This document shows positions 1 to 11,349 of a stretch of DNA of 64,000 bases, in pieces (position 1 is the first letter of the stretch; each line of letters starts with the position of its first letter). The stretch lies in NCBI GenBank assembly GCA_026018925.1, contig JAKSZU010000016.1:77572059-77636058 (forward strand), read 5' to 3'. This DNA is from Tupaia tana (Eukaryota; Chordata; Mammalia; Scandentia; Tupaiidae). Both the position numbers and the translations under genes were made by a program. The notes under the pieces were generated by a model that had not been told where the DNA came from, ran no database searches, and was given only the letters and a program-made list of their open reading frames with translations.

Positions 1-660
1 ATAGTGCGTGTCAGTTGCTAAGCACAGTGTCCGAGTAGTAAGCAGCCCATTGGCAGGTGGGGTTCTAGCTGAAAAATGTGTCTAAATTTCTGTGACACTC
101 TTAAATTCACGAACAACATCACCAAAGCAGATTTGAGCTCTAAGAGAGGAGGTTATGGGCAACATAAAGAAAGAAATACTCACCCAAGACCAAATATTCA
201 CATTTTCGGTACTGCGTGCCACCCACTTAGAGATGAAGGTCTGTGTTTCCTTCAGGTTCTCATATCATGGACCATTAGTACAATTTCAGGCATTGTCATG
301 TGCACACTTCAAGCTGGGGAGTTATTAAAGAGACGTCTGACAAGTCCCCAACGTGGGTGACTGGCCTCGGCAGATGGAGGTATTTTTAGCAGTTGATCTC
401 CAAACATAGCCAGATGTTTCCTTGATGTTCACAATGGGATGTCTCCTTGAAGTCTGCCCTGGTACCCACACTGGGTCTCCAGAGCAGCGTGGAGGGAAAG
501 TGACAATCAAAAGACACTACTTTAGACAATTTCAATAATTTCAACTTTGGAAGAACTGATTTTTATTCACCTCTAATTAGGCATCTCATTGCCTTAGCAA
601 GAAAATATATTTCAGGAAAGTGAGCAGAAAGGTTAGTCCAACTCCATTCACTTTCTCATA
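1..660. other. No gene or clear repeat seen
   Basis: Mixed sequence with short chance frames on both strands. I recognise no interspersed repeat, coding exon or RNA gene here. Confidence 0.5.
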
Positions 661-668
661 AACTTGCA

Positions 669-796
669 GGGGTCTTCAAAAGTTTTTAGAAAAATGTATA
701 TTATAAAAAAAAAACTATACATGGATTTTAAAATTTTTTGCACCAAAATAAACTCATACTTTAATTACATTTTTCAATGAACTTTTTGAAGTCCCC
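669..796. mobile_element. Mariner-like MITE (about 128 bp)
   Basis: The element opens with ggggtcttcaaaagttttt and closes with the near mirror image aactttttgaagtcccc, so it has imperfect terminal inverted repeats. The centre is A-rich, then reads ttttttgcaccaaaataaac. A second copy lies at 14997-15107 with the same order of blocks. No transposase frame is present, so it is a non-autonomous copy. Assignment to the Tc1/mariner group is inferred from the terminal structure and size. Confidence 0.6.
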
Positions 797-805
797 TCAT
801 AGGCA

Positions 806-1616
806 TGCCCTGAAGAAACAAAACAAAACAAACAAACGAAAAATTAAACATCAGGGAAAAAAAATGCCATGAGTTGCCAGGCCCAAGACATTCAGTTGGT
901 GTTAATAAAATGTGTGATTTTTAAAGAGTTTTCAGAGCTTTGCAGCATTTTGCATGAGTTCCAAGATCCCTTTTCTCTCTTGCCAGGCAAAAATTATCTT
1001 CTTCCGGCAACAGCATTATATCCCAGAATACATAATCTCCTGACACTTCATTTTGAAATTTTGAAGTTCAGTTCTACTTTTTTATTATATGAAAATTGTT
1101 ACTTCTAGAGGTGGGCTGCAATATCACACTTTGCCAGTAAGGACTACCTTGTAAAAATATTATGTTCCAATCCCAAAAGTTCTTCAATGTGGGTATAAAA
1201 AGAATTCTAAGTTCTACTCTATTAATTCCTTTATTATCACAGTTTCATAAAACTAATTTGCTTAAAATTAGGATTATATGTGCCTGAAAATGTCAGTAAG
1301 AAATTCAACAGAAGCATAGTCAAATCTAACCCAGTAGACATCAGCCCAGGATCGGGCATGCCAAAGGTCACCCTACACAAGGCTCCCCAAGAAGGAAAGG
1401 GAACCCAACAACTCCTTGGGTCTCTTTTATTCTGCAAACCACGCAGTAGGAGTCCTCTGGGCTCCACCATGGCAGACAGAATGACAAACAAGACTGGAAG
1501 AAGTCGAACTCAAGTTGAGGGGAAGTTAAACACGTTAAGGTTGAGGATACCAACTTCCAGTGGAGTCAGATCACAAGACTAGGTAAAGCTATGGGGTATG
1601 GTAGAAAGGAAGACTT
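806..1616. other. No gene or clear repeat seen
   Basis: AT-rich to mixed sequence. Frames at 869-1108 and 1280-1582 have no recognisable domains and no conserved-looking codon pattern, so I treat them as chance. Confidence 0.45.
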
Positions 1617-1850
1617 GGGCCAGGTGGTAGCACAACTGGATCCACATAGGAAAGGGCCTGAGTTCATATCTCAGAGCCTCCCTGAAAACACAGGGTATGC
1701 ATGTGTGTACCCAAGATACAAAGCAGCTGAGTCTTAGGGTGGATCAGGGTGGGAAGACTCTATTGGGGTGCCTATCTCTCTCACACACATGCGTGCTTTC
1801 TCTCTTATAGAAAAAACAATTCAATAAATTTTTAAACTAAATATATAATT
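1617..1850 (+). mobile_element. tRNA-derived SINE, D form
   Basis: Head gggccaggtggtagcac, then a degraded B-box region ('gagttcatatctc'), a body with 'tgcatgtgtgtacccaag', a tctctctcacaca pyrimidine block and an A-rich tail containing aataaatttttaaac. It is well diverged and therefore an older copy. Confidence 0.65.
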
Positions 1851-2139
1851 AAAGGTAGACTTCATAGCAACAACTCTGCCTCCCAAGCACCAAAATAGTT
1901 AGAACTTACCATTAAAGAAGCAGAGAGGAGACCAAGGCATTTAATAGCATGGATGATCTTAGAGTGAAAAAGGAAGGGAGATAGCAGAGAGAAAACTAAC
2001 TTTTATCAAACATTGCTATACTTCATGACTTGATCCTGGAACCATTCCTATTTGAAACTGTCTATTTTCCCAGCTGAAACAATCTCTTACAAAAGCAATG
2101 ACCCTCCAGAACATATACCAAATGCTACATAAAAGCAGC

Positions 2140-2560
2140 CATGTACCTACGGTCCTGCAGCAAGTCATTTTATTCCTGACTCATCCTCTGCTCTCATTAG
2201 ACTGCTTCCAGTTCTTTGAACTCAGTGTATTATCTGCACGAGACATTCTCTCTGCCTGGCGTGTCCACATCCATACCCTCCTGCAGCAGCACCTCCTCCA
2301 AACTTCTTTCTGACCTCACTTCCCACCTTGCTTGGCTTTTCTGCCTTCCTTCAGGTTCCAAGCTTCCCTCCAGGACTGCTCTGATCATCCTGGGTCACAA
2401 TGGCCTGCTCACCAGACAGGTGAACCGAGACAGATCTGGGCTCTGTGGGCTCAGGTGCTGGATCGAGTTCACAGTTCTATTCCCCAGTGTCTGGCCCATT
2501 GACAGAGTCAATCATGTCTTGTTGAGTACACCATCAAGGACATGCACACAATAGGTAGAT
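2140..2560 (+). mobile_element. L2 LINE fragment
   Basis: The stretch with 'ctctctgcctggcgtgtcc' followed by 'cttccttcaggttccaagc' follows the familiar order of the L2 3' region (…ctctgcctggaatg…ccttcaggtctcag…). No frame is intact. The overlapping 71- and 112-residue frames are by-products of this repeat. Confidence 0.6.
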
Positions 2561-3170
2561 ACTCCCCAGTGTGGCTACAGGACTTTCCTTTCCCTCACCT
2601 CCACATCCACACATTCTCTCTCAGTCCTTCCATTGTTGCTGTTTGGGTCCAAGTCTGTGACAACAACTTTAGATAGAATACTCCCCATCTGGAAGAATCT
2701 GGGCCAAGGATGTGTTCTGAGAGAATTGTGGATTTTTTTTAAAAGCTGAGATGTAAATATTATGGTGAAACTGTCTAATAAAATTCAAGAGTGCCCTAAC
2801 TTGGAAAGCAAAGTGGGCTTCCTGCATTTTAAGAGTCCGTGAGATGTCCCTCGGGAACAAGTGAGAACAGGTACGAGACAGCAGCAGATGGTTGTGTTAA
2901 GGAGGACACCACTGCCACTCTTAAGAGCCAAAGCCGAGAGGTTTTCTGAGTCTGAAATGCTTGAGAAGTACGGCTCTGGATTGAAGAGAGCTGGCTGGGG
3001 AAAGCAGAGTGGTGGGAGGAGCTTGCCCAGGCTGATCGAAGACCTGTGCTCAACGAGGACAGGAGGAAGGAGGGCAGCGAGAAAAGAGGTGAGAATCTGA
3101 GCGCTGAAAGAGTAAAAGAGAAAAAAGAAAAAAAGACAGAGAGAGGGGAGTAGAAAGACTGCTTTACTGT
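2560..3170. other. No gene or clear repeat seen
   Basis: Mixed sequence ending in a purine-rich aaaagaaaaaaagacagagag run (about 3118-3150). No supported feature. Confidence 0.4.
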
Positions 3171-3314
3171 GTATTTTCTATTTCTAAAATATTACATGCT
3201 TATTGCAGAAAAACTTTACAATAAAGAAGAAAGTGAAATGTAGACATTAGACATTTTTCTGTAGGTCTTCCCCACCTTTCCATTCCTATATAAGTACTTT
3301 TATATGGGTTTATA

Positions 3315-3606
3315 TTTCACATGTACCTTTTTTTTTTTAAGAGGTTTTTTCGCTATAGGACGCATGCGCTCGCCAGACAGACAGAGACAGAGAGACAGAA
3401 AGCGAGAAATCACCCCCCCAGGGGGGATGGTCACGCCGCAATCCCTTCTCCTCCATTCTCCTCTCGGGATCTTGGGCACGCACACACACCCGCCCGGCGT
3501 GAGTTTTAAACCACCGGGTTCGGGACGCGAACCGCGGTCAACTACGTGGGAGTCCAGCGACATAGCCATTACGCTAACTGCTGGTTCCCTTTCACATGTA
3601 CCTTTT
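3315..3606 (-). mobile_element. tRNA-derived SINE, L form, young, with target duplication
   Basis: Minus-strand copy: the poly(A) reads as a T run at about 3329-3339 and the tRNA head lies at 3565-3589. A 17-bp target duplication, tttcacatgtacctttt, stands at 3315-3331 and 3590-3606. CpG sites such as gcatgcgctcgcc and ccgcggtc are retained, which points to a recent insertion. It sits inside an older A/T-rich repeat-like region (3170-3660). Confidence 0.92.
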
Positions 3607-3741
3607 AATCCACCTGAGATCCGTTTTATATACAAGGGATGAAGCTCTAAGTTTTTTTGCACCAAGTGACCATATGTTCAGTACTATTTGAATGGAGTAC
3701 CTTTTCACTTTCCCCAGTGTCATTAGTATTATCATTATCGT

Positions 3742-3987
3742 TCTTTTTCTTTTTCTTTTTTAAATTTTGCCAGAGGGCATGTGAGCTTGCTGAATATAGA
3801 CAGAGAGCAAGGGAAAGCAAGAAAGCCCCCACCGTGGAACATGGGCCATGCCCAATCCTTTCTCCTCTGTCTCTCCCTCTTTGGATCTTTGGCACACATG
3901 CACATGGGCTTGGCATGTTTTCTAAGCCACTGATTCTGAGACTTAAACCACACCATTGGCCATGGGGGATTCAGCCACCAACTGATC
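3742..3987 (-). mobile_element. tRNA-derived SINE, E form
   Basis: T-rich tail at 3742-3764, then 'gccagagggcatgtgagcttgc', the purine-rich block, 'ggatctttggcacacatgc' and a degraded head ending near 'gattcagccaccaactgatcc'. Antisense to the window. Diverged. Confidence 0.7.
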
Positions 3988-4033
3988 CTAGTAGCATTTT
4001 TATATGTGTACTCCCATGCTGTTTCTGGTCTGT

Positions 4034-4250
4034 CTATTATACATGAAAGTCTGGCCAGAAGAGCACGGCCCTGGAATAAGATTAGCCAAGGTTGGAAGCC
4101 CTGCCTACATACTAGCTCTGTGAACTTGGACATGTCCTGTAAAATCTTGAGCCTCTGTTTCAACATCTGGAAAATGGGTGTGATAATACTACTTCTTAGA
4201 GTTGCTGACAAGCATTTTTCACCATTTTTGGCATGTACTAAGAATACAAT
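4034..4250 (+). mobile_element. MIR SINE
   Basis: Shows the MIR core order: 'ctagctctgtgaacttgg', 'gagcctctgtttcaacatctgg', 'aaaatgggtgtgataatac', then 'agagttgctgac'. Ancient, pan-mammalian element. Confidence 0.8.
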
Positions 4251-4259
4251 AATGGTCTC

Positions 4260-5500
4260 TGTTATTCTTGTACTATTTTGGAGCTGTTGTCACCCTAGTA
4301 CACATACACTCTATTCCTCAGTAATTCTGCTTTCCACGGGAATGTGGGGTAAGTGCTTGTTCAGGCACCACTATTTGAAAAGGCAGCAGAAGCTTCATTG
4401 CTGATGTTTAGGAAAAAAACAAGTAGGAAATAACCACCACGAGAGACATAGGCAGTAACAGCAGTCCCCAAGTCTTATTATTGCCAGTCTCCATTTCCTG
4501 GGTCAGAGTTTCAGAGCTTTGGTCCTCAGGGTCAGAGGCACTAAAACAACCTCATTCCGTTTCACAGCCCCAACCTTGTCCCCAAGCACCTTCTCCCACA
4601 AAGATTTCACTTGCTAGCACTTAAGCGGAAAAAAATGGCACAAAACAAGCATGATTTTTCATTCCCCCAACTTCAAAGGTGCTCAGGCTGAATAAATCCC
4701 TTCTGCTTACAACCTTGGAGATTGGCATCTTATGTCTGTGTCCCAGGAAAGGTGACTTAATGGCTTTTCATCCCAACAGGTACCCAAGACTCACAATGTG
4801 GGTTCTCTTTCTCCTTTGGGAGGAGAAACACTCACTCTGCTACCTGCTCATGGCAGCCTTCCCAGGAAATGGAGTCCCCAGAATCAGTGCCCTCCACCTG
4901 CTACAAGCAGATGCTTAACATCAATACAAACATGGCCTCCCTCCCATGCAACCCCTCCCTGAGCACCTCTGAAGCACAAGGCTGACTCCTTTCTCTGCCC
5001 AGGAAGCTCTTGTTTATAAATTGAAATGGTGGGAAAAGGCACACTTATTCCCAAAAGGAAACACCCAACATTCTTATGTGTATTCACCAAAGAGACAAAT
5101 GGAATAAAGCCCGCAGTTGATATCAGAGAAAATTAGCCCAGATTGAGAAACCTGGCCAGCGTGTGGTTGGGACAAGGATGACACATGGGTCCAGCCAGGC
5201 TTGTGTGTCTTCCTGTATGAATGGAGGCCTTGGAATCTAGTTCCAGGGAAAATTCTGCCCCATCCTGCACATACAGGAGAAATACACATGAAAAGAATAA
5301 GCTATATGCCTCCTGTTTTCCCATCACAGCTCTTCACATTATAGTTCGTGTAGACAAATCTTCAGGAGTTGCCAGGGAGCCCCCTAAGGCTAAGGTAGCA
5401 CCTTTGGGGCACCGGGCTGGGGGCTTTAAAGGCACTAAGAAGGGACAGAGGGAAGAAAAAAAGACAGTGCTACTCAGCCTCTGCCCTCGGGCACCTCATG
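4260..5500. other. No gene or clear repeat seen
   Basis: Repeat-poor, moderately GC stretch. The frames at 4679-4918 and 5221-5622 show no domain, signal peptide or splice-site context that would support coding. Confidence 0.45.
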
Positions 5501-5504
5501 GCAT

Positions 5505-5720
5505 GATGCTTATGATTTTTCACTTATCCCTCTTAAAAACCTTACATCAGAAGATGAGAAAATGGAGTTCACAGAGGTTAAATGACTTGTCTGTCCCTCC
5601 TGTTCCTCATTTGAGTCACTGAAAACTTCTACTCATCTTTGAGGACTCAGTTCAGACAGATCTGCCAGGATTTACGTGTGCCTGTGAGTCTTACAACCCG
5701 TACACATTCCTCTCTAATAA
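5505..5720 (-). mobile_element. MIR/L2-type fragment
   Basis: 'aagatgagaaaatggag…cagaggttaaatgacttg' is the antisense MIR core, followed by L2-like 'ctcagttcagacagatctgcc'. Confidence 0.5.
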
Positions 5721-5724
5721 CACC

Positions 5725-5960
5725 GATTACACGGTGGGCAGGCTGCCTGGGTTTGAATCCCAGCCTAACAACTTTTGTGATTCCACTCATTGAGCGAGTT
5801 ACTTAAATGCGACGTGTTTCATCATCCTTAACTATGAAATGGAGATGATCTATTAATTCTTCTGTCACAGCGTGCTCATGGGAATGAGTTAATATAATAA
5901 AGCACTTAAGACAGAGCCTGACAAGCGATAAGCGCTCACTAACTGTGGGTGATGGTGATG
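5725..5960 (+). mobile_element. MIR SINE
   Basis: Nearly full length: 'ctgcctgggtttgaatccca', then 'gcgagttacttaaatg', 'aaatggagatgat', 'aagcacttaagacagagcctg' and 'taagcgctcactaac'. Confidence 0.88.
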
Positions 5961-6099
5961 GCGGTGAGGTCACGTGATGAGAAGGCACTTTTGCTGAGAT
6001 CCCCATGGACAGGAATGGTGACTTATTCGAGAACGCAGGACCTTTCCAGTCTTGTTGCAAATGCACGGCTCAAAAGAGTTCATGGAAAATACATATTAT

Positions 6100-6130
6100 T
6101 TTAAAAAAAAGAGAGAGAGAGAGAGAGAAA
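6100..6130. repeat. (GA)n microsatellite
   Basis: A short run of alternating GA followed by aaaagaaaaag. Confidence 0.85.
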
Positions 6131-6309
6131 AGAAAAAGCAAACCCAAGCAAGGAACTCAAATTTTTTTTCACACAAAGTGAACTCGTATCCTCATTCCAT
6201 TGTTCCACACCATCTTTGAGGTCTCCTTGTACCCTGCAATGCCTGAAACAGCATTTCCCAAGAGAAGACACTGAACAAATATGTGTTGAGTCTTTGAACA
6301 AATGAGTTA

Positions 6310-7087
6310 ATGAATTTGTCTCTTCCTCCCAGTGCCCAGCAGCAAAGAGGTGCTCAGTCAGTGTCCACTGATGTAAGAAAGAGATTCTTAAGTGAACAAC
6401 CTCATGGGTGTTTCATACCCTGAGGAACTGTCATGGTCGTCCTGGCAGCTTCTTCAAAAAGGATGCAGCAGACCCTTGTTCTCTGAGAAATTATTTGAAA
6501 GAAACAACAGCCAGATGTATGGAGATTTCCAAAGACGCAGCCATGGAGAGCACCCAACTCTAATAAGCACCCTGGAATCTAGCTGGTGTCCTGCTGTGAG
6601 GAGCCAAAGCTAATTTGGCATTTGTTGGCCTTCTGATACACTTTCAATAGGAATAAAAGCAACTTTGATTTCCCCTTGGACCTATAAATAATTCAGTCCC
6701 ATTTGTGTGTCACTGAATCTCTTTTAGCAGGAACCGTACAAAGGTCAGGGCCAAATAAATGTCTCTTCAATGTTTATGCATAATGTCAAAGAGTATTTTT
6801 AGGGCAAATGGTGTTCAGAAAAGAGCTGAAGAGAAACGGTGAAATAATTGTGTCCAAGAGCAGATATTCCGAATGGATTAGCATAGGTTTTCCCGACAGC
6901 CCCCAGAGCCAGACAGCTCCTGCCTGCGTTGCTAACCTGGGGGAGGAGGGAGGCAGGAGGGTTAACGAGGCTGGGACTTCCCTGCCCCCAGAATGGTGTG
7001 GCACAGCTTAACCTTTTCTCAAACCCAGAAGTGGCACCAGAACAGTGTTATCTTTGTGTCTTAAGCCTGCAGATTTTACCAGGACTG
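6310..7087. other. No gene or clear repeat seen
   Basis: Mixed sequence with small chance frames. Ends in the A-rich target of the next SINE. Confidence 0.4.
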
Positions 7088-7377
7088 AAAAAAAAGCAGG
7101 CCTCGGGACCAGCAGTTAGCGTAATGGCTATGTCGCTGGACTCCCACGTAGTCGACCGCGGTTCGAGTCCCGGACCCGGCGGCTTAAACTCACGCCGGGC
7201 GCGTGTGCGTGCGTGCCCAAGATCCCAAGAGGAGAATGGAGGAGAAGGGATTGCGGCGTGGCCATCCCCCCTGGGGGGTGATTTCCTGCTTTCTATCTCT
7301 CTGTCTCTCTCTGTCTGTCTGGCGAGCGCACGCGCCCGATAGCAAAAACCTCTCCAAAAAAAAAAAAAGCAGGCCTC
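7088..7377 (+). mobile_element. tRNA-derived SINE, L form, near-consensus copy
   Basis: The best-preserved copy in the window. A tRNA-like head carries a perfect A box (TAGCGTAATGG, 7117-7127) and a perfect B box (GGTTCGAGTCC, 7160-7170), which are the internal promoter of RNA polymerase III. A CpG-rich body follows, with 'gcgtgcgtgcccaagatccc' and a ctctgtctctctctgtctgtc block, then 'gcgagcgcacgcgcccgat', 'agcaaaaacctctcc' and poly(A). The target duplication aaaaaagcaggcctc flanks it (about 7088-7104 and 7361-7377), so L1-type insertion is inferred. The 137- and 114-residue frames over this element are not genes. Confidence 0.95.
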
Positions 7378-7424
7378 TTCCTACATATGAATCAAATGCA
7401 GTTATTAATTACCAGGAGATAAGA

Positions 7425-7640
7425 CTATGGGCTTTGGAACCAGGCAGCCCGACATCTTGGTTCTGTTACTCTCTGGTTGTGCGACCCCGGGCAAAGTGCC
7501 TCATCCAGCTGAGCCTCCATTTCATTAGCCATAAATGGAGATCATGACAAAACCTACATGAGAGAGTCTCTGAGAATCACAGTGAACATGCAAGGACCAA
7601 CTTAACACTGTGCTTGGCACAAAATACTCCTTCAAGTTAG
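7425..7640 (+). mobile_element. MIR SINE
   Basis: 'gggctttggaaccaggcagc', 'ttgtgcgaccccgggcaaag', 'gagcctccatttcattag' and 'acactgtgcttggcacaaaa' appear in the MIR order. Confidence 0.85.
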
Positions 7641-7649
7641 ACATTCTTT

Positions 7650-7870
7650 GCCCCAGCCACAGCGACATGAGCAAGAGGCTGCAGCTTCACCATGGCCAAA
7701 ACTGCACAGGAGGCCTGGGTTCAGTGCCCAACCCCACCTGAACATTCGGAGCACAGGAACTCACACCTGTGATCGTGGCCAGCTGGGAGGCAGGGCAGCA
7801 AAATCACGGTGTGGCCAGTCCCTCAAGAAACCACTCTCTCATCAAAAAATTTAAAAATTTAAAAATAAGG
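7650..7870 (+). mobile_element. Probable tRNA-derived SINE, D form
   Basis: Degraded head 'gcttcaccatggcc', B-box-like 'gggttcagtgccc', a body with 'ggaactcacacctgtgatc', and a tail 'tctcatcaaaaaatttaaaa'. Diverged, so the family call is tentative. Confidence 0.45.
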
Positions 7871-8284
7871 AAACAGTATTCTTTTAAATATGTCTTAAGC
7901 TGTGGATCCCCATGGTGCTTTCTCCAAATCCATGATCTGGTTTTGATCTGTCTGGAATTCCTCAAGAATTCTAGTTTGTTGATATCACCTTTTCTTGTTG
8001 TCCAATCGGTTGTTTTATATATTCTCATTCATAGTCTCTGTACTCTGCCCGCCCCCACTCTCTCGTCATTTAATGGGATTTGGGTGAGAAGGAAGGCAGA
8101 CAGACGTGCTCATTCTTCCAGTCGGTCCCTGGTAACCCATTATCCAGAGAAGCAAGGCGCCGCAAAGGCTGAAACTCTGGAATAACTGAATCCCACACTT
8201 CTAAAGAATGTCAAGAACAACACACCCATTTTCCAAGTGAAGACAGTGAGGCTACTAGAGAAGACGTGGTATCTTCAAGGAAAT

Positions 8285-8745
8285 CCAGCTGGTGTAGGAT
8301 TCTTAACCTTGGGAACACAGACCCTCAAAGAGTCCTGTAGAGAATTAGGAATTCCATAACCTCAATGGAAAAAATTAGAAGGAGATTTTCAATCACTTCG
8401 AGCTGAAGTTTACATTTCTTTCACCTGACCGTAGGCAGCCAAGCACAGTGGTTCTTACCTTTGTGTGACTTTGTCACCAAGAGAAACCACAGACAATTTC
8501 CCATCATATCACAATTTGTGGACATTGTAAAATATTTTTCATGCGTAGCACAATGTTGGAATATTGACCAATAAATTTATTTTATGCACTAATAAAGAAG
8601 TACTGTCATCTACTATAAATTTGTAATGTTCAATATGGTGTCAATAATCAAATTGGTTCCCTTTGTAATTCTACTTTTTTATAAATTTTTTAAAATATTT
8701 TTAGGTGGAGTCTATATCTTTACCCAACTTCCCCTTGGCCCAAGC
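8285..8745 (+). mobile_element. hAT-Charlie type DNA transposon remnant
   Basis: Begins 'ggattcttaaccttgggaac', continues with 'tgtgactttgtcaccaagag', 'accacagacaatttccc' and 'attggttccctttgtaattc'. That block order matches an old Charlie-group element known throughout placental mammals. No transposase frame survives. The end is near 'gcccaagcctcc'. Confidence 0.65.
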
Positions 8746-9009
8746 CTCCAAAAAAGTTTACAGAAGTTAGGAAATGACAAGGCAGCCACCCAAATGTGTC
8801 TCCCAAAACTCCAAAGGTAAGGCCCCTCCTTGGAGCAGGCGTTAGTCTCTCGGTCTCCAAACGTCCTTGTCTTGTTCATGCCACACTTGCCACCTCTCAC
8901 TCTTCCTCCCTGTATTATTCCAGCCAATAAAGAGGAAAAAGGAGAGAGAAAAAGTTAGAAGAGGAGAAAAGAAGGAGGAGAAAAAGAAATAAATTAGTGA
9001 TCACACCCT

Positions 9010-9210
9010 GATGACAACCCTCACAACTGAACTAGTCCTTCCACACAGCTCAGTTCAACCCACCTAGGAGGTACAGAGAATCTAAACCAAGGTTTCTCTA
9101 GACCAAGTACTTCAGTCAAAGCCACACAACTCGTGAAGGGGAGGTCTGGGACTCAAGCGTAGTCCTTGAGTTCTAGACCACTCTCCGTACTGCCTTCTGA
9201 TCCATTGTTC
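9010..9210 (-). mobile_element. MIR SINE (antisense)
   Basis: 'cacctaggaggtacagagaa', 'agccacacaactcgtgaagg' and 'tctgggactcaagc' are the antisense MIR order. Confidence 0.6.
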
Positions 9211-9239
9211 CTAACAGCCATCCCTAGCTTTCCTAGCCT

Positions 9240-9605
9240 ACTGTCTTAGTCCATTCTCTTGCTAATAGAAAATACCTGAACCTGAGTGACTTATAAACAT
9301 AGAGGTTTCTTTAGCTCATGGTTTGGAGGTTCAAGATCCAGGGGCCACAACTGGGCGGAGTCTAGCTGAGTCCTGAGACATCACATCACAAGGGTGAGAG
9401 CAGAGCGTGTTGTCTGTGTCTGTCTCTGTCTCCATCCCGCCTTATAAACTCACCAGAAGTCAATTGTAAGGCCCTTACCCTAATCACCTAGTCACTCCCA
9501 AAGACCCCACCTTTTAACACCATGAAGGTGCTAAGTCTCCTCTTAATATCTTCATGATATTAGTTTCTAAAACTTAAATGTTCAGGGAGACACTAAAACC
9601 TAGCC
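9240..9605 (-). mobile_element. MaLR-type LTR (antisense)
   Basis: Opens 'gtcttagtccattctcttgc…atagaaaatacctgaacctg', continues 'ggtttctttagctcatgg' and closes near 'aaacttaaatgttcaggg'. This is the antisense form of an ERVL-MaLR (MST/MLT-like) LTR. It appears as an LTR only; no internal retroviral sequence is seen. Confidence 0.7.
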
Positions 9606-9732
9606 CCTACATAGGCGCTTTCCTTCACAACTACTTTCCCAAAACATAAATACACCTAAATTACTTATCTTTATCTTTCTGGGTTCTTTTTTGTTTTTTG
9701 GTTTTTTTGGTTTTTTGTTTTTTGGGGGGGTT

Positions 9733-9961
9733 TTTTTAGAGAGAGACCTTTGCTATAGGGCACATGTACTCATCAGAGAGACAGGGAGACAGAAAGCAAG
9801 AAATCACCCCCGGGGGGATGGCCATGCCTCAATCCCTTCTCCTCCATTCTCCTCTTGGGATTTAGGGCATGCATGCACATGTGCCCCACTTGAGTCCAGG
9901 ACTTGAACCATGGTTGACTATGTGGGAGTCCAGTGATGTAACCATTATGCCATCCACTGGT
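9733..9961 (-). mobile_element. tRNA-derived SINE, L form
   Basis: T/G-rich tail at 9687-9736, then 'gagagacctttgctataggg', and the head ends at 'gccatccactggtc'. Flanking 'cttatctttatc' (about 9665) and 'cttacctttatcc' (about 9967) look like a degraded target duplication. Confidence 0.85.
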
Positions 9962-10099
9962 CTCACTTACCTTTATCCAGAATAGCTTATGCTGTGTAAT
10001 TCTCATTATTCCAAAACTAGCCAAAGTTTTGTGTTTTCTTCATGTCAGAGGATCCTGTCTGAGGGCTTGGAAAAAAGACTTCCTTTTCTGGCTAGGTAG

Positions 10100-10480
10100 T
10101 ACATCAGCTAGGCTAGGCCAGGTCGTGCTGCAGTAACAAATGAGCCTGAGAGCTCAATGACTTAACAATACCTAATCATTTTCTCTCACTCCTATGGCAT
10201 GTCCACCAGCACCCCCTGTGGCTGTGCTTCGTAACTCTTATCTGTGGGACCTGGACTGCGGGGGGAAGAAATACACAATTTGGGACATTGATTTGGCAGA
10301 GGGAAAAGAGAATATAGCCCTTAAATCTTCTTGTTGGAAGTGACTCATGTTATTGGCCAAAGCAAGTCAAAAGCATGACATCATTGGGGAGGAAAGCATT
10401 GTTCCCCTCCGTGGAGGAAAAGTGAATATTCTAGAGAATGATTCAGCTAGCATAAGGGAAAGCCCACAGAGTGGTGGTTC
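10100..10480 (-). mobile_element. Old interspersed repeat, probably LTR-related
   Basis: 'ctgcagtaacaaatgagcct…caatgacttaacaatacc' and 'ggcagagggaaaagagaat…ggaagtgactcatgt' follow the order of a widespread old mammalian repeat, which I cannot name with certainty. Confidence 0.4.
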
Positions 10481-10799
10481 TGACTGCAATCTCTAAATAT
10501 CTCCAGGTCTGACCTCTGATGTATCATCACGTATTTACAAGAGGGACCTTTGCTTCTTCTAATTTGTATTCATCGTCATCTTAACAACTATTATGATAAG
10601 AAATGGCCTTATAAATTTTTTGAACAGGTGCCATTTTCGGGGGCGAGTTTAGAGAAAAAACTACTCGGTCCGGTTTCTGTCCTTGTGCAGCTCTGGAAAT
10701 ACTTCCTAGACTCAGCCCCTGCCTGGCCACACTCCCTATTGTCCCAAACACAACCCAGGGCACACAGTGGGTATTCAGCACAGACACAGTCACTTGCCT

Positions 10800-11110
10800 A
10801 AGATGCTTTTAACGAGCGCAGGTTGTGTTTGCTCAACCAACACAGGGAGCGGCATTGCAGCCTGCGAACACTCGCCATGAAGCCTGCTCGCTAATGAAGG
10901 GACTGCTCTGAGCTAATCCCCGTCCCCTCTGAATTTAAATGCCGCGTGGGAAGAGAGCCCTGATGCCACAAGATGGATCAGCAGAAGCTAAGGAGCCGTG
11001 TCGCCAAAATGGTTTTCTTCTTTTTCCTTGATTAATGAGAGGGAGGCCAGACCGTGCTTTTATCTCAGACAGGTCATGTTGCAGGAATGTTAATGATGTC
11101 ATCAGGTGAT
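10800..11110. other. Candidate conserved noncoding element
   Basis: Repeat-free, with several CpGs and TAAT/TTAAT-type motifs ('ttgattaatgagagg', 'ttaatgatgtcatcag', the latter including an ATF/CREB-like TGATGTCATC). There is no coding potential. That it is conserved is my inference from composition only. Confidence 0.25.
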
Positions 11111-11349
11111 GGATTTTCTCATACCTTCACTCACTGAACCGTGCCAAATCTATCAAGCCTTGTGCAAGAAGGGCAAAGAACAAAGAGGCTGGAACTGCAA
11201 GAATCGGTTCAACGATGACCAACTTGCTGAGGGGACACGTGAGTGGGGTAGCCAGAGAGTGGGATGATACAGTGCAAAAGTCAGGGACTATTCAAAACCG
11301 GTGCCCATCTGCAAGATCAGCTCATAGAGATCTGTGTGTGCACAGGTGT